Shown: positions 41,533-52,579, counted from the stretch's first letter. The stretch: DNA of 64,000 nt from Candidatus Pantoea soli (GCF_007833795.1 NZ_CP032702.1:248001-312000), one strand, 5' to 3'. Numbers and translations are program-made. The notes: generated by a model not told the origin, from the sequence alone.

Positions 41533-42800
41533 AGCGCCTCGGTCTGGTTAACGCCGTGGTCTCTGCGGCGATGTTACTGGTGCTTGCTGCCTTCTTTATG
41601 GGGATGCGCCTCGATTTAAACGGCACCCGTCTGGTGGTGGCCAATGCCGGTACGGTGCGCTGGAACTGGATCGTCATCGGCTGCGCCGTGGTGTTTCTGT
41701 TTCAGCTGCTGCGTCCGCTGTTCAGCAATCGCCTGAAACGCAGCGGTAAAGGCCTGGTGCTGCCGGGCTTTGATGGCTCAACGCCAAAGCAAAAACTGCT
41801 GATGCTGGTGGTGATTGTGGCGGCGGTGGTCTGGCCGTTCCTGGTCTCACGCGGCAGTGTTGATATCGCCACCCTGACGCTGATCTACGTCATGCTCGGG
41901 CTGGGGCTTAACGTGGTGGTCGGGCTGTCTGGTCTGCTGGTGCTCGGCTACGGCGGCTTTTATGCCATTGGTGCTTACACCTTTGCGCTGCTGAACCACT
42001 ACTATGGCTTTGGTTTCTGGGAGAGCCTGCCGCTGGCGGGCATCGTGGCCGGTGCCTTTGGCCTGATGCTGGGCTTCCCGGTGCTGCGCCTGCGCGGTGA
42101 CTATCTGGCTATCGTTACGCTCGGGTTTGGCGAAATTGTGCGTATTCTGCTGCTGAACAGCACCGCCATCACCGGCGGGCCGAACGGCATTGCGCAGATC
42201 CCGAAACCCAGCCTGTTCGGCATTGAGTTTGGCCGTCGCGTGACAGAAGGCGGCTGGACCACCTTCCACGAGCTGACCGGCCTGGCTTACGATCCTAATC
42301 ACCGGGTGATTTTCCTCTATCTGGTGGCGCTGCTGCTGGTGGTGCTGACGCTGTTCGTGATTAACCGTCTGCTGCGCATGCCGCTGGGTCGGGCATGGGA
42401 AGCGCTGCGTGAAGATGAGATTGCCTGTCGCTCGCTGGGCCTGAGCCCGACGCGCATCAAACTGACTGCCTTTACCATCAGCGCGGTGTTTGCCGGTTTT
42501 GCCGGTACGCTGTTTGCCGCACGTCAGGGCTTTGTCAGCCCGGAATCCTTTACCTTTGTCGAGTCTGCATTTGTGCTGGCGATAGTGGTACTGGGCGGTA
42601 TGGGGTCGCAGCTGGCGGTGATCCTCGCCGCAATTCTGCTGGTGGTGTCGCGTGAACTGATGCGTGATTTAAATGAGTACAGCATGCTGGTGCTTGGCGC
42701 ACTGATGGTGCTGATGATGATCTGGCGTCCGCAGGGGCTGCTGCCGATGAAGCGTCCGCACCTGAAACTGAAGCAGGCGAAACAAGGAGAGCAGGCATGA
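41529..42800 (+). CDS. livM: Branched-chain amino acid ABC permease LivM
   Basis: 423 residues (E. coli 425). After an N-terminal extension with two helices comes the permease core, with [23 protein letters not shown] and the loop [21 protein letters not shown]. It pairs with LivH. It overlaps livH upstream and livG downstream, each by four bases (ATGA). Confidence 0.97.
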   Translation: MKRLGLVNAVVSAAMLLVLAAFFMGMRLDLNGTRLVVANAGTVRWNWIVIGCAVVFLFQLLRPLFSNRLKRSGKGLVLPGFDGSTPKQKLLMLVVIVAAVVWPFLVSRGSVDIATLTLIYVMLGLGLNVVVGLSGLLVLGYGGFYAIGAYTFALLNHYYGFGFWESLPLAGIVAGAFGLMLGFPVLRLRGDYLAIVTLGFGEIVRILLLNSTAITGGPNGIAQIPKPSLFGIEFGRRVTEGGWTTFHELTGLAYDPNHRVIFLYLVALLLVVLTLFVINRLLRMPLGRAWEALREDEIACRSLGLSPTRIKLTAFTISAVFAGFAGTLFAARQGFVSPESFTFVESAFVLAIVVLGGMGSQLAVILAAILLVVSRELMRDLNEYSMLVLGALMVLMMIWRPQGLLPMKRPHLKLKQAKQGEQA

Positions 42801-43564
42801 GTCAGCCTTTATTAGCCGTAGAAGGCCTGATGATGCGCTTTGGCGGCCTGCTGGCCGTCAACAACGTGGCGCTGGAACTGCATCCGCAGGAGATCGTTTC
42901 ACTGATTGGGCCGAACGGGGCGGGGAAAACCACCGTGTTCAACTGCCTGACCGGTTTCTATAAACCCACCGGCGGCACTATCCGCCTGCGTGACCAGCAG
43001 CTGGCCGGCCTGCCGGGACAGAAAATTGCGCGCATGGGTGTGGTACGTACCTTCCAGCACGTGCGGCTGTTCCGGGAGATGACGGTGATTGAAAACCTGC
43101 TGGTGGCGCAGCATCAGCATCTGAAAAGCGGGGTGTTTTCCGGCCTGTTCAAAACCCCGGCGTTTCGCCGTGGTGAGAGCGAGGCGCTTGATCGCGCCGC
43201 CACCTGGCTGGAGCGCATTGGTTTGCTGGAGCTGGCAAACCGTCAGGCGGGCAATCTCGCCTACGGTCAGCAGCGCCGGCTGGAGATTGCGCGCTGCATG
43301 GTGACGCGCCCGGAAATTCTGATGCTTGATGAACCCGCGGCGGGTCTTAACCCGCGGGAAACGCACGAGCTGGACGCGCTGATTGCAGAACTGCGCGGTG
43401 AACATAAGGTCACGGTGCTGCTGATTGAGCACGACATGAAGCTGGTGATGGGCATTTCCGATCGCATTTATGTGGTGAACCAGGGCACGCCGCTGGCAAG
43501 CGGTACGCCGGAAGAAGTCCGTAACAATCCGGATGTGATTCGTGCTTATTTAGGTGAGGCGTAA
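42797..43564 (+). CDS. livG: Branched-chain amino acid ABC ATPase LivG
   Basis: 255 residues (E. coli 255). Walker [13 protein letters not shown], signature-like [13 protein letters not shown], Walker [13 protein letters not shown], switch histidine in IEHDMKLVM. The long insert after the Q-loop ([17 protein letters not shown]) is typical of LivG. It works with LivF, whose gene starts two bases after the livG stop codon. Confidence 0.97.
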   Translation: MSQPLLAVEGLMMRFGGLLAVNNVALELHPQEIVSLIGPNGAGKTTVFNCLTGFYKPTGGTIRLRDQQLAGLPGQKIARMGVVRTFQHVRLFREMTVIENLLVAQHQHLKSGVFSGLFKTPAFRRGESEALDRAATWLERIGLLELANRQAGNLAYGQQRRLEIARCMVTRPEILMLDEPAAGLNPRETHELDALIAELRGEHKVTVLLIEHDMKLVMGISDRIYVVNQGTPLASGTPEEVRNNPDVIRAYLGEA

Positions 43565-43565
43565 T

Positions 43566-44279
43566 ATGGCGAACCCGATTTTAACGTTGCAGGGAGTGAG
43601 CGCCCATTACGGCCCGATTCAGGCACTGCACAATATCAATCTGCACATCAGTCAGGGTGAAATCGTCACGCTGATCGGTGCCAACGGCGCGGGGAAAACC
43701 ACGCTGCTCGGCACCCTGTGCGGCGAACCGCGCGCCAGCAGCGGCACCATCGTGTTTGATGGCAAAACCATTACCGACTGGCAGACCGCAAAAATCATGC
43801 GTGAGGCGATTGCGATTGTGCCGGAAGGCCGCCGCGTGTTTTCACGTATGACGGTGGAAGAGAACCTGGCGATGGGCGGCTTTTTTGCCTCGCGTCAGCA
43901 GTATCAGGAGCGCATTGCGCGCGTCTATGAACTCTTTCCCCGGCTGGCAGAGCGCAAAGTGCAGCGTGCCGGTACCATGTCCGGCGGTGAACAGCAGATG
44001 CTGGCGATTGGCCGCGCGCTGATGAGCCAGCCGCGCCTGCTGCTGCTGGACGAGCCGTCACTGGGTCTGGCACCGATCATTATCCAGCAGATTTTCGATA
44101 CCATCGAACAGCTGCGCAAAGAGGGCATGACCATCTTCCTCGTTGAGCAGAACGCCAACCAGGCGCTGAAGCTGGCCGATCGCGGCTATGTGCTGGAAAA
44201 CGGTCACGTGGTGCTGGAGGACAGCGGCGAAGCGCTGCTGTCCAACGAAGCGGTCAGAAGCGCCTACCTCGGAGCCTGA
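43566..44279 (+). CDS. livF: Branched-chain amino acid ABC ATPase LivF
   Basis: 237 residues from the ATG at 43566, the E. coli length. Walker [13 protein letters not shown], signature [15 protein letters not shown], Walker [14 protein letters not shown], switch histidine position replaced by the family-typical VEQNANQAL. Last gene of the liv operon. Confidence 0.97.
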   Translation: MANPILTLQGVSAHYGPIQALHNINLHISQGEIVTLIGANGAGKTTLLGTLCGEPRASSGTIVFDGKTITDWQTAKIMREAIAIVPEGRRVFSRMTVEENLAMGGFFASRQQYQERIARVYELFPRLAERKVQRAGTMSGGEQQMLAIGRALMSQPRLLLLDEPSLGLAPIIIQQIFDTIEQLRKEGMTIFLVEQNANQALKLADRGYVLENGHVVLEDSGEALLSNEAVRSAYLGA

Positions 44280-44442
44280 CGTGGCTTAGCGGTAGCAGGC
44301 GGTCGGGCAGCGGCAGCCCGCGCCACGCACGGGTGTGTGTGACGCGGGAAGTACGCTGTCCGGCGGCCCGTCCAGGGTACGCCGCCGGCCGGCCGCGTCA
44401 TTTTCCTCCCGCCATTTTTTCTCCCGCAATACGGCGGGCAGC

Positions 44443-44482
44443 CTGTCAGATTTCCGTCATAAACCTGTTATTTTTCCGTCAT
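44443..44482 (+). promoter_or_regulatory. Tandem Pho boxes upstream of ugpB
   Basis: Four heptamers recur every 11 bp: CTGTCAG (44443), CCGTCAT (44454), CTGTTAT (44465) and CCGTCAT (44476). This is the PhoB-binding pattern (CTGTCAT-like repeats with 4-bp spacers), about 70 bp before the ugpB start codon. ugp is a known member of the Pho regulon in E. coli. Confidence 0.9.
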
Positions 44483-44554
44483 TTTCCCGTGTCATGTTAC
44501 TTCGCGAACAAAAAATGCGTGATTTCGCGCGCGCCTCAAGCACAGGAAAACATT

Positions 44555-45871
44555 ATGTCCGCTTTTACGCTTCGTCCCCGCCTGATGAGTGTGCTGCTCG
44601 GTCTGGCGCTCAGCGGTAACGCGCTGGCTGCCACCGAAATCCCTTTCTGGCACTCCATGGAAGGTGAATTAGGTAAAGAAGTTGACTCACTGGCACAGCG
44701 TTTTAACCAGGCTCATCCGGATTACAAAATCGTACCGACATATAAAGGCAACTACGAGCAGAGCCTGGCCGCGGGCATCGCCGCGGTACGCAGCGGCAAA
44801 GCGCCTGCGATCCTGCAGGTTTACGAAGTCGGGACGGCCACCATGATGGCTTCCAAAGCCATTGTGCCGGTGCATGAGGTGTTCAAAGACGCAGGCATAC
44901 CGATGGACCCGAAACAGTTCGTGCCCGCGGTGGCAGGCTATTACAGCGACAGCAAAGGACAGCTGATCTCCCAGCCGTTCAACAGCTCCACGCCGGTTCT
45001 GTACTACAACAAAGACGCGTTTAAAAAAGCGGGACTGAACCCGGACCAGCCACCGAAAACCTGGCAGGAGCTGGCAAAAGACGCCGCAGCGCTGCGTAAA
45101 GCGGGCATGAGCTGCGGCTACGCCAGCGGCTGGCAGGGCTGGATCCAGATTGAAAACTTCAGCGCCTGGCATGCGCTGCCGGTTGCCACCAAAAATAACG
45201 GCTTTGACGGCACCGACGCCGTACTGGAGTTCAACAAGCCGGTGCAGGTGCGCCACATCCAGATGCTGGAAGAGATGAATAAAAAAGGCGATTTCACCTA
45301 CTTTGGCCGCAAAGATGAGTCGACCTCTAAGTTTTATAACGGCGACTGCGGGATCACCACGGCTTCGTCCGGCTCGCTGGCGGACATCAAACATTACGCC
45401 AGATTCAATTTTGGCGTGGGTATGATGCCGTATGATGACACGGTGCCGGAAGCACCGCAGAACGCCATTATCGGTGGAGCCAGCCTGTGGGTGATGAAAG
45501 GCAAAGACGCCAGCACCTATAAAGGTGTCGCGGAGTTTATGCAGTTCCTTGCGCAGCCGGAAATTGCCGCCGAGTGGCACCAGAAAACCGGCTATCTGCC
45601 CATTACCACCGCCGCCTATACGCTGACAAAGCAGCAGGGTTTTTATGATAAAAACCCGGGGGCCGATATCGCCACGCGCCAGATGCTGAACAAAGATCCA
45701 CTGCCTTTCACCAAAGGCATGCGTCTGGGTAATATGCCGCAGATCCGTACCGTGGTGGATGAAGAGCTGGAAGGCGTCTGGACCGGTAAACAGACACCAC
45801 AGGCCGCGCTGGATAATGCCGTCAAACGCGGAAACGACCTGCTGCGTCGCTTTGAGCAACAGGTGAAATAA
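44555..45871 (+). CDS. ugpB: Glycerol-3-phosphate/glycerophosphodiester binding protein UgpB
   Basis: 438 residues from the ATG at 44555, exactly the E. coli length; in-frame sequence upstream of it covers the promoter and is not coding. Signal peptide [20 protein letters not shown] ending before [12 protein letters not shown]. The mature protein has NPDYKIVP-like [37 protein letters not shown] and [16 protein letters not shown], all UgpB hallmarks. It captures sn-glycerol 3-phosphate and glycerophosphodiesters in the periplasm during phosphate starvation. Tandem Pho boxes lie upstream and a terminator-like hairpin follows. Confidence 0.97.
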   Translation: MSAFTLRPRLMSVLLGLALSGNALAATEIPFWHSMEGELGKEVDSLAQRFNQAHPDYKIVPTYKGNYEQSLAAGIAAVRSGKAPAILQVYEVGTATMMASKAIVPVHEVFKDAGIPMDPKQFVPAVAGYYSDSKGQLISQPFNSSTPVLYYNKDAFKKAGLNPDQPPKTWQELAKDAAALRKAGMSCGYASGWQGWIQIENFSAWHALPVATKNNGFDGTDAVLEFNKPVQVRHIQMLEEMNKKGDFTYFGRKDESTSKFYNGDCGITTASSGSLADIKHYARFNFGVGMMPYDDTVPEAPQNAIIGGASLWVMKGKDASTYKGVAEFMQFLAQPEIAAEWHQKTGYLPITTAAYTLTKQQGFYDKNPGADIATRQMLNKDPLPFTKGMRLGNMPQIRTVVDEELEGVWTGKQTPQAALDNAVKRGNDLLRRFEQQVK

Positions 45872-45881
45872 TCTCCGGCCT

Positions 45882-45919
45882 GTCGGGGTGGGCGCACCGC
45901 GTCCATCCCGATATTTTTT
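45882..45919 (+). terminator. Attenuator-like terminator between ugpB and ugpA
   Basis: A hairpin of about 13 bp (TCGGGGTGGGCGC with GCGTCCATCCCGA, two G-T pairs, loop ACC) is followed by TATTTTTTT. It lies 11 bp after the ugpB stop codon and 15 bp before the ugpA start codon, so it should cut transcription of the permease genes relative to the binding protein. Confidence 0.8.
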
Positions 45920-45934
45920 TCTGGCGAGTCTGCT

Positions 45935-46825
45935 ATGTCTTCTTCTTCACGCCCGGTGTTCCGCTCCCGTTTACTGCCTTATCTGCTGGTGGCACCGCAG
46001 CTGATCATCACCGCTATCTTTTTTCTGTGGCCTGCCGCAGAGGCGCTGTGGTATTCGCTGCAAAGCATTGATCCTTTTGGTATCTCCAGCACCTTTGTCG
46101 GCCTGGATAACTTCCGCCGCCTGTTCAGCGATCCCTATTATCTGGATGCGTTCGGAACTACCCTCGTCTTCAGTGCGCTGGTCACGGTATGCGGCATGCT
46201 CTTTTCTCTGCTGCTGGCCGCGCTGGTGGATTACGTGATCCGCCTGAAAAAGCTCTATCAGACGCTGCTGCTGTTGCCGTATGCGGTCGCGCCGGTGGTG
46301 GCGGCCGTGCTGTGGATGTTTCTGTTCAGCCCCGGGCTGGGGCTGTTCAGTCACCTGCTGAACCAGATGGGGTACAACTGGAACTACGCGCAAAACAGCG
46401 GCCAGGCGATGTTCCTGATCGTCCTGGCGTCAATCTGGCAGCAGATGAGTTATAACTTCCTGTTTTTCTTCGCAGCGCTGCGGTCGATACCCAAATCACT
46501 GGTGGAAGCCGCCGCCATCGACGGTGCCGGACCGGTGCGGCGTTTTTTCCAGCTTTCCCTGCCGCTGATTACGCCAGTGAGTTTCTTTCTGCTGGTGGTC
46601 AATCTGGTTTACGCCTTCTTTGATACCTTCCCGGTGATAGATGCCGCCACCGGCGGCGGGCCGGTACAGGCGACCACCACGCTTATCTACAAAATTTATC
46701 GCGAAGGCTTTACCGGGCTGGATCTCTCCTCCTCGGCTGCGCAGTCGGTGGTGCTGATGCTGCTGGTGATTGGCCTGACCATCCTGCAATTCCGCTTTGT
46801 CGAGCGTAAGGTGCAATACCAATGA
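45935..46825 (+). CDS. ugpA: Glycerol-3-phosphate ABC permease UgpA
   Basis: 296 residues (E. coli 295) with six membrane helices. The permease loop [24 protein letters not shown] is the ATPase contact (EAA motif). Partner of UgpE. Start has GGCGAG nine bases upstream; its stop overlaps the ugpE start (ATGA). Confidence 0.97.
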   Translation: MSSSSRPVFRSRLLPYLLVAPQLIITAIFFLWPAAEALWYSLQSIDPFGISSTFVGLDNFRRLFSDPYYLDAFGTTLVFSALVTVCGMLFSLLLAALVDYVIRLKKLYQTLLLLPYAVAPVVAAVLWMFLFSPGLGLFSHLLNQMGYNWNYAQNSGQAMFLIVLASIWQQMSYNFLFFFAALRSIPKSLVEAAAIDGAGPVRRFFQLSLPLITPVSFFLLVVNLVYAFFDTFPVIDAATGGGPVQATTTLIYKIYREGFTGLDLSSSAAQSVVLMLLVIGLTILQFRFVERKVQYQ

Positions 46826-47664
46826 TTGAGAACCGACGCGGGCTGGATATCTTCAGCCATACCCTGCTGGTGCTGGGCGTGCTGACCATTCTGTTTCCGC
46901 TGTATGTGGCTTTTGTGGCGGCGACGCTGGATAACGACGCGGTGTATCAGGTGCCGATGACGCTGGTGCCCGGCACGCACCTGTGGGACAACGTCTCACA
47001 TATCTGGACGCAGGGGGTCAACGGCAGCGCCGCCTTCGGCAGGATGATGCTGAATAGCGTGATCATGGCGCTGGGCATCACGCTGGGCAAAATCACCGTC
47101 TCCATGCTTTCCGCCTTTGCGCTGGTGTGGTTTCGCTTTCCGCTGCGCACGCTGTTTTTCTGGCTGATCTTTATCACCCTGATGCTGCCGGTGGAGGTGC
47201 GTATTTTCCCGACGGTGGACGTGATTTCATCCCTGCATATGCTCGATAGCTACAGCGGACTGACGCTGCCGCTGATGGCCTCTGCCACGGCCACCTTTCT
47301 GTTCCGCCAGTTCTTTATGTCGCTGCCGGATGAGCTGATCGAAGCGGCCCGTATCGACGGCGCCAGCCCGATGCGCTTTTTTCTGGACATCGTTCTGCCA
47401 CTGTCAAAAACCAACCTCGCGGCGCTGTTTGTGATCACCTTTATCTACGGCTGGAACCAGTATCTGTGGCCGCTTCTGATCATCAACGATGCCAGCCTGA
47501 GCACGGCGGTCGCCGGTGTGAAAAGCATGATCAACACCAGCGGCGGTCCGACGCAGTGGAATGAAGTTATGGCAGCAATGTTATTAACCCTGATCCCACC
47601 CGTAGTGGTGGTGTTAGTGATGCAGCGCGCCTTTGTGCGCGGCCTGGTGGAGAGTGAGAAATAG
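46822..47664 (+). CDS. ugpE: Glycerol-3-phosphate ABC permease UgpE
   Basis: 280 residues (E. coli 281), six membrane helices. EAA loop: [26 protein letters not shown] (contact region near 175-200). It completes the membrane channel with UgpA. The stop codon is directly followed by the ugpC start. Confidence 0.97.
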   Translation: MIENRRGLDIFSHTLLVLGVLTILFPLYVAFVAATLDNDAVYQVPMTLVPGTHLWDNVSHIWTQGVNGSAAFGRMMLNSVIMALGITLGKITVSMLSAFALVWFRFPLRTLFFWLIFITLMLPVEVRIFPTVDVISSLHMLDSYSGLTLPLMASATATFLFRQFFMSLPDELIEAARIDGASPMRFFLDIVLPLSKTNLAALFVITFIYGWNQYLWPLLIINDASLSTAVAGVKSMINTSGGPTQWNEVMAAMLLTLIPPVVVVLVMQRAFVRGLVESEK

Positions 47665-48738
47665 ATGGCAGCCGTAACCCTGCAGACCGTCACAAAAACC
47701 TATGACGGCAAAAACCCGATTATTCAGCCGCTGAATATCACCATCAACGACGGGGAGTTTATGGTCATGGTGGGCCCGTCCGGCTGCGGTAAATCGACGC
47801 TGCTGCGCATGGTGGCCGGGCTTGAGCGCGTCACCTCCGGCGATATTTATATCGATAACCGGCGCGTCACCGACATGGAGCCGAAGGATCGCGGTATTGC
47901 CATGGTGTTTCAGAACTACGCGCTCTATCCGCACATGACAGTCGGCGAGAACATGGCGTATGGCCTGAAAATCCGCGGTATGGGCAAACAGCAGATCGCA
48001 CAGCGCGTGATGGAGGCGGCACGCAGCCTGGAACTGGATCACCTGCTGCATCGCCGCCCGCGCGAGCTGTCCGGCGGCCAGCGGCAGCGGGTTGCGATGG
48101 GACGGGCCATCGTGCGTGAACCGGCGGTGTTTCTGTTTGACGAGCCGTTATCCAACCTGGATGCGCGCCTGCGCGTACAGATGCGGCTGGAGCTGCAGCT
48201 GCTGCACCGCCGTCTGCAGACCACCAGCCTGTACGTGACGCACGATCAGGTTGAGGCGATGACGCTGGCGCAGCGGGTGATGGTAATGAACAAAGGCGTG
48301 GTGGAACAGGTCGGCACGCCGGTTGAGGTGTACGAACGCCCGGCCAGCCAGTTTGTCGCCGCCTTTATTGGCGCACCCGCCATGAATCTGCTGCAAGGGC
48401 AGATCAACAGCGACGGCTCCCGTTTCACGCTGGATGCCCTCAACAGCCTGCCGCTGGGTGAAAGCAAAGCAAAATGGGCCAACCGGCCAGTAACGCTTGG
48501 CATTCGTCCCGAGCATATTCGCCTCAGCAGCCGCGAAGCGGGCGGCGTACCGCTGGTGATCGATACGCTGGAAATGCTGGGGGCCGATAACCTCGCGCAT
48601 GGCTATATCGGTCATACCCGGCTGGTGGTACGCTTACCGCACAGCGAACGCCCGCAGCCGGGCAGCAGTCTGTGGCTGCATCTGCCGGCAGAAGCGTTAC
48701 ACTTCTTTGATTCTACCCATGGAAAGCGTCTGGAATGA
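47665..48738 (+). CDS. ugpC: Glycerol-3-phosphate ABC ATPase UgpC
   Basis: 357 residues (E. coli 356). Walker [13 protein letters not shown], signature [14 protein letters not shown], Walker [13 protein letters not shown], followed by a C-terminal regulatory TOBE/MalK-type domain (about 235-357) with GIRPEHIRL. Starts immediately after ugpE and overlaps ugpQ by four bases. Confidence 0.97.
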   Translation: MAAVTLQTVTKTYDGKNPIIQPLNITINDGEFMVMVGPSGCGKSTLLRMVAGLERVTSGDIYIDNRRVTDMEPKDRGIAMVFQNYALYPHMTVGENMAYGLKIRGMGKQQIAQRVMEAARSLELDHLLHRRPRELSGGQRQRVAMGRAIVREPAVFLFDEPLSNLDARLRVQMRLELQLLHRRLQTTSLYVTHDQVEAMTLAQRVMVMNKGVVEQVGTPVEVYERPASQFVAAFIGAPAMNLLQGQINSDGSRFTLDALNSLPLGESKAKWANRPVTLGIRPEHIRLSSREAGGVPLVIDTLEMLGADNLAHGYIGHTRLVVRLPHSERPQPGSSLWLHLPAEALHFFDSTHGKRLE

Positions 48739-49478
48739 GCACACAACACTGGCCTTATCCGCGCATCGTTGCGCATCGTGGCGGCGGCAAGCTGGCACCG
48801 GAAAATACCCTTGCGGCGATTGACGTCGGCGCAAAGTATGGCCACACCATGATCGAATTTGATGCCAAACTGTCCGAAGATAAGCAGATCTTCCTGCTGC
48901 ATGACGACACGCTGGATCGCACCAGTAATGGCTGGGGCGTGGCGGGCAGCCTGCCGTGGCACAAACTGGAGCGGCTGGACGCGGGCAGCTGGTACAGCGG
49001 GGAGTTCAGCGGTGAACCGCTGGCGCTGCTGAGTGAGGTGGCGGCGCGCTGTCGTCAGCATCAGATGATGGCGAACATTGAGATTAAACCCACTACCGGC
49101 ACGGATGCGGAGACCGGGCGCGAGGTGGCGCTGGCCGCCCAGGCCCTGTGGCAGGGGCAGACGGCACCGCTGCTCTCATCCTTCTCGTATGCCGCCCTGG
49201 AAGCGGCAATGCAGGCTGCACCCGCATTGCCGCGAGGTTTGCTGCTGGATGAGTGGCACGACGACTGGCAGGCGCTGACCCGCGCGCTGGCGTGCGTGTC
49301 GATCCACCTCAATCACCGGCTGCTGGATGCGGCACGCACCGCGCAGCTGAAGGCCGCCGGTCTGCATATTCTGGTGTATACCGTGAATCAGCCCGCGCGG
49401 GCGCGCGAGCTGCTGAGCTGGGGCGTGGATGCGATCTGCACTGACCGCATCGACATTATCGGCCCCGACTTCCGTTAA
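48735..49478 (+). CDS. ugpQ: Cytoplasmic glycerophosphodiester phosphodiesterase UgpQ
   Basis: 247 residues (E. coli 247). It hydrolyses glycerophosphodiesters brought in by the Ugp transporter to glycerol 3-phosphate and an alcohol. GDPD motifs: [16 protein letters not shown] near 10-25 with the catalytic histidine, [21 protein letters not shown] with the second histidine, and NIEIKPT. No signal peptide, as expected. Last gene of ugpBAECQ; its stop codon overlaps that of yhhA on the other strand. Confidence 0.97.
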   Translation: MSTQHWPYPRIVAHRGGGKLAPENTLAAIDVGAKYGHTMIEFDAKLSEDKQIFLLHDDTLDRTSNGWGVAGSLPWHKLERLDAGSWYSGEFSGEPLALLSEVAARCRQHQMMANIEIKPTTGTDAETGREVALAAQALWQGQTAPLLSSFSYAALEAAMQAAPALPRGLLLDEWHDDWQALTRALACVSIHLNHRLLDAARTAQLKAAGLHILVYTVNQPARARELLSWGVDAICTDRIDIIGPDFR

Positions 49479-49753
49479 TTACCGCTGTTCTGCTGGCCCG
49501 GCTGCGACTGAATCACGCGCGCCCGGGCACTGTCACGCCGCTCCTGCAGTTTGCGCTGCATCTCCTGATTCTGCTGCTGCTGATCCTGCCGCAGCTTCTG
49601 CTGCTGCTGTTGCTGCTGCACCTGCATTTGCGTCTGCATACGTTGCTGGCTGGGGTTATATCCCGGCTGGTTTGGCTGGCTGGTATTATTCAGCATATTC
49701 GCCATGCTGCTCAGCGGCAGCAGGGCGGCAATCACAATGAGCCATTTTTTCAT
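49475..49753 (-). CDS. yhhA: DUF2756 family secreted protein YhhA
   Basis: 92 residues with a signal peptide ([18 protein letters not shown]) followed by [20 protein letters not shown] and then a glutamine-rich, probably coiled-coil tract. This matches the N-terminal half of E. coli YhhA (146 residues, between ugpQ and ggt as here). The C-terminal proline-rich part of the E. coli protein is missing. Function unknown. The stop codons of yhhA and ugpQ overlap within TTAA (49475-49478). Confidence 0.88.
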   Translation of the reverse strand: MKKWLIVIAALLPLSSMANMLNNTSQPNQPGYNPSQQRMQTQMQVQQQQQQQKLRQDQQQQNQEMQRKLQERRDSARARVIQSQPGQQNSGN

Positions 49754-49955
49754 GGTATTCCTCCATTAACGCGGCCTGCTGTGTGAAAGGACTGCCAGCG
49801 GGCAGCCATGGCCGCACTGCTAAGTTTATGCGATATCACAAAGGCCAAAACCAGGAGTGCACCGAATTTGGCTTAGGTGTTATCTTTTTCAGCGTGTTAG
49901 CAAACACTTGCATCAATCAATAACAAATGTAAACAACTGAAAGGATGGTGGCAGG

Positions 49956-51707
49956 ATGAGAAAACCGCGCGGTATGCGCCAGCTTGGCTGGGCATTATTC
50001 ATGAGTTTCACGGTTGTGCAGGGCGCACAGGCGGCGCCAGCCAGCGCCTCGCCCATCTCTTATGGCGTGGACAGCGACACCTTTCACCCGGTGAAAGCCC
50101 GGCACGGCATGGTGGCGTCGGTGGACGCGATGGCCACGCAGGTTGGGGTCGAGATTTTGCGTCAGGGCGGTAATGCGGTGGATGCGGCGGTAGCGGTAGG
50201 TTTTGCCCTGGCGGTTACCCATCCTCAGGCAGGCAATCTGGGCGGTGGTGGCTTTATGCTGCTGCGCACGGCCTCCGGCCGGACCACGGCTATCGATTTC
50301 CGCGAGATGGCACCGGCCCGCGCGGCGCGTGACATGTTCCTGGACAAGCAGGGTAATGCCGATAGTAAGTTATCACTTACTTCTCATCTGGCTTCGGGGA
50401 CGCCTGGCACCGTTGCAGGCTTTGCCCTGGCGGCACAGAAATATGGCACGCTGCCGCTGAGCCGGCTGCTGGCCCCGGCTATCAGGCTGGCGCGAGACGG
50501 CATCATCGTCAATGACGCCCTGGCGGACGACCTCGCAACCTATGGCAAAGAGAACCTGATTAATCACGACAACAGCCGCGCCATTTTTTATAAAGCCGAC
50601 GGCCAGCCCTACCAGAAAGGTGACCGGCTGGTGCAGAAAAACCTCGCCCATAGCCTGCAGCTGATCGCACAGCAGGGGCCGGATGCGTTTTACAAAGGCA
50701 AAATTGCGGATGCCATCGCCGGCGAGATGGCGCAGCATGGCGGCCTGATTGGCAAGGCCGACCTGGCGGCCTATCACGCCGTGGAGCGCAAACCGGTGAG
50801 CGGCACCTATCGCGGCTATGAAGTGTTTTCCATGCCACCGCCTTCCTCCGGCGGCATTCACATCGTGCAGATTCTCAACATCCTGGAAAACTTTGACCTG
50901 GCGAAATGGGGCTTCGGCAGCGCCGATGCCATGCAGGTGATCGCGGAAGCGGAAAAATACGCCTATGCTGATCGCTCCGAGTATCTGGGCGATCCCGATT
51001 TTGTGAAGGTGCCGCAGCAGGCGCTGACCAGCAAAGCTTATGCGAAAACGCTGGCGCAGCAGATTGATGTGAACAAAGCGCGACCGTCAGCCGAGATCAA
51101 ACCGGGCAAACTGCAGCCGTATGAAAGCAATCAGACCACGCACTTCTCGGTGGTGGACAAAGACGGCAATGCGGTGGCGGTGACCTATACGCTGAACACC
51201 TACTTCGGCAGCGGGATCGTCGCGGGCAACAGCGGTATCCTGATGAACAATGAAATGGATGATTTCTCAGCCAAACCGGGCACGCCTAATGTCTATGGCC
51301 TGGTGGGCGGTGAAGCCAATGCCATTCAGCCTGCCAAGCGCCCGCTTTCGTCCATGTCGCCGACCATTATCGCGAAAGACGGGAAAACCTGGCTGGTGAC
51401 CGGCAGCCCGGGCGGCAGCCGTATTATCACCACGGTACTGCAGATGGTGATTAACAGCATTGATTTCGGGATGAACGTTGCCGAAGCCACCAATGCGCCA
51501 CGTTTCCACCATCAGTGGCTGCCGGATCAGCTGCGCGTTGAGAAGGGCTTCAGCCCGGACACCCTGCGCCTGCTGGAAGCCAAAGGCCAGCATGTCAAAG
51601 TGCTGCCGGCAATGGGCAGTACGCAGAGTATTATGATTGGCCCGGACGGCATGCGCTATGGCGCATCCGATCCCCGTTCAGTGGATGATTTAAGCGCCGG
51701 TTACTGA
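49956..51707 (+). CDS. ggt: Gamma-glutamyltranspeptidase precursor
   Basis: Periplasmic enzyme that hydrolyses or transfers the gamma-glutamyl group of glutathione. 583 residues (E. coli 580). After a signal peptide comes GMVASVDAMATQVGVEILRQGGNAVDAAVAVGF (from about 50). The proenzyme cleaves itself before the second threonine-containing motif SNQTTHFSVVDKDG near 392, whose new N-terminal threonine is the nucleophile. PLSSMSPT provides the oxyanion serines. Two nearby ATGs are possible starts; 49956 is kept. A large hairpin follows. Confidence 0.97.
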   Translation: MRKPRGMRQLGWALFMSFTVVQGAQAAPASASPISYGVDSDTFHPVKARHGMVASVDAMATQVGVEILRQGGNAVDAAVAVGFALAVTHPQAGNLGGGGFMLLRTASGRTTAIDFREMAPARAARDMFLDKQGNADSKLSLTSHLASGTPGTVAGFALAAQKYGTLPLSRLLAPAIRLARDGIIVNDALADDLATYGKENLINHDNSRAIFYKADGQPYQKGDRLVQKNLAHSLQLIAQQGPDAFYKGKIADAIAGEMAQHGGLIGKADLAAYHAVERKPVSGTYRGYEVFSMPPPSSGGIHIVQILNILENFDLAKWGFGSADAMQVIAEAEKYAYADRSEYLGDPDFVKVPQQALTSKAYAKTLAQQIDVNKARPSAEIKPGKLQPYESNQTTHFSVVDKDGNAVAVTYTLNTYFGSGIVAGNSGILMNNEMDDFSAKPGTPNVYGLVGGEANAIQPAKRPLSSMSPTIIAKDGKTWLVTGSPGGSRIITTVLQMVINSIDFGMNVAEATNAPRFHHQWLPDQLRVEKGFSPDTLRLLEAKGQHVKVLPAMGSTQSIMIGPDGMRYGASDPRSVDDLSAGY

Positions 51708-51721
51708 GCCTGACCGATCCT

Positions 51722-51760
51722 CTGCGCCGCGCCCGGCAGGCATCTGCCGGTGCGGCGCAG
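51722..51760. terminator. Long GC hairpin between ggt and yhhY
   Basis: CTGCGCCGC pairs with GCGGCGCAG, and inside it CCGGCAG pairs with CTGCCGG around the loop GCAT. It sits between the convergent stop codons of ggt and yhhY. There is no T-tract, so termination is inferred from position and stability. Confidence 0.5.
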
Positions 51761-51765
51761 ATCGG

Positions 51766-52263
51766 CTAAAATGGCCGCATGCGCGCCATGTAGTGCGTAT
51801 CAATCATCTCTCCGTTACGCATCGCAAAACGCGTGGCGGTGCCTTCAATCACAAAGCCATATTTTTGATACAGGCCGATAGCAGCCGGGTTATCGACAAA
51901 AACCGTTAACTCAATGCGCGACACCTGCAGCCAGTTATCACACTGATCGATCATCGCGGCCATCAGCGCCGAACCCACGCCGCGACGATGAAACGCCGGG
52001 TCAACGCCCATGCCGAATGTGGCCGCATGACGGCGCCGCGCGACGGACATCACCTCCAGCGTTAACTGCCCGGCGATCTGCCCCTGATATTCTGCGACCA
52101 GCCTCTGCACGCCTGGCCGCTGCGTGTTCAGCTTCTCCTCCCAGACGGCCGGGGACGGATAGGGAAGTTGCAGCGTATTCGCCTGCGTTTCCGGCTGGCT
52201 GTAAAGATGCGTCAGCGCCGCGGCATCGGCGGCTGTCGCGTGACGAATAACAATGTGACTCAT
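51766..52263 (-). CDS. yhhY: GNAT N-acetyltransferase YhhY/AaaT
   Basis: 165 residues (E. coli 162). The GNAT acetyl-CoA loop is DPAFHRRGVGSALM near 87-100, and RIELTVFVDNPAAIGLYQKYGF is the conserved C-terminal part. E. coli YhhY (AaaT) acetylates amino acids such as phenylalanine and methionine; the substrate here is presumed similar. It sits next to ryhB as in E. coli. Confidence 0.92.
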   Translation of the reverse strand: MSHIVIRHATAADAAALTHLYSQPETQANTLQLPYPSPAVWEEKLNTQRPGVQRLVAEYQGQIAGQLTLEVMSVARRRHAATFGMGVDPAFHRRGVGSALMAAMIDQCDNWLQVSRIELTVFVDNPAAIGLYQKYGFVIEGTATRFAMRNGEMIDTHYMARMRPF

Positions 52264-52350
52264 GAGCGGCTCCTTATGCTGGCGGGAAAATCCTTTTTAA
52301 CATCAGGGTATTTGCTTCGGGCGTCAATGGAAATTAACCGGCAAAAAGGG

Positions 52351-52386
52351 TTTACAGACGAGAATGATAATGATTATTATTGTCAT
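52351..52386 (+). promoter_or_regulatory. ryhB promoter with Fur box
   Basis: The Fur box at 52366-52384 matches 16 of 19 positions of the consensus GATAATGATAATCATTATC. It overlaps the promoter: TTTACA at 52351-52356 and TATTAT at 52375-52380, spacer 18. Iron-loaded Fur would block RNA polymerase here, as it does at E. coli ryhB. Confidence 0.93.
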
Positions 52387-52483
52387 GCCAGCCCGGATGT
52401 GTCTCCGGACAAACCGGGTTAGCACGACATTGCTCACATTGCTTCCAGTGTTTCTTTGCCAGCCGGGTGCTGGCTTTTTTTTT
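52387..52483 (+). ncRNA. ryhB: Small regulatory RNA RyhB
   Basis: The block AGCACGACATTGCTCACA followed by TTGCTTCCAG (52421-52448) is the highly conserved target-pairing core of RyhB, and the terminator hairpin GCCAGC/GCTGGC with a long T-run (52458-52483) also matches. The start at 52387 is placed by alignment with the E. coli promoter. RyhB is made in iron starvation and, with Hfq, represses mRNAs of iron-using proteins. The first stem-loop (about 52390-52420) is unlike that of E. coli in sequence but still folds (CCCGG with CCGGG, and inner GTC/GAC). The position beside yhhY is the same as in E. coli. Confidence 0.95.
52458..52483 (+). terminator. RyhB Rho-independent terminator
   Basis: Stem GCCAGC/GCTGGC with loop CGGGT, then nine T residues; identical in form to the E. 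coli RyhB terminator. Confidence 0.95.
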
Positions 52484-52579
52484 GCCTGCTCGCCAGCGAC
52501 CTTTGCCTCTGCCTGCCTGAATCCTGAACATGACAAAAAAATGATAAACTCAGCGTATCTCTGATCTCAGGCGCATACG

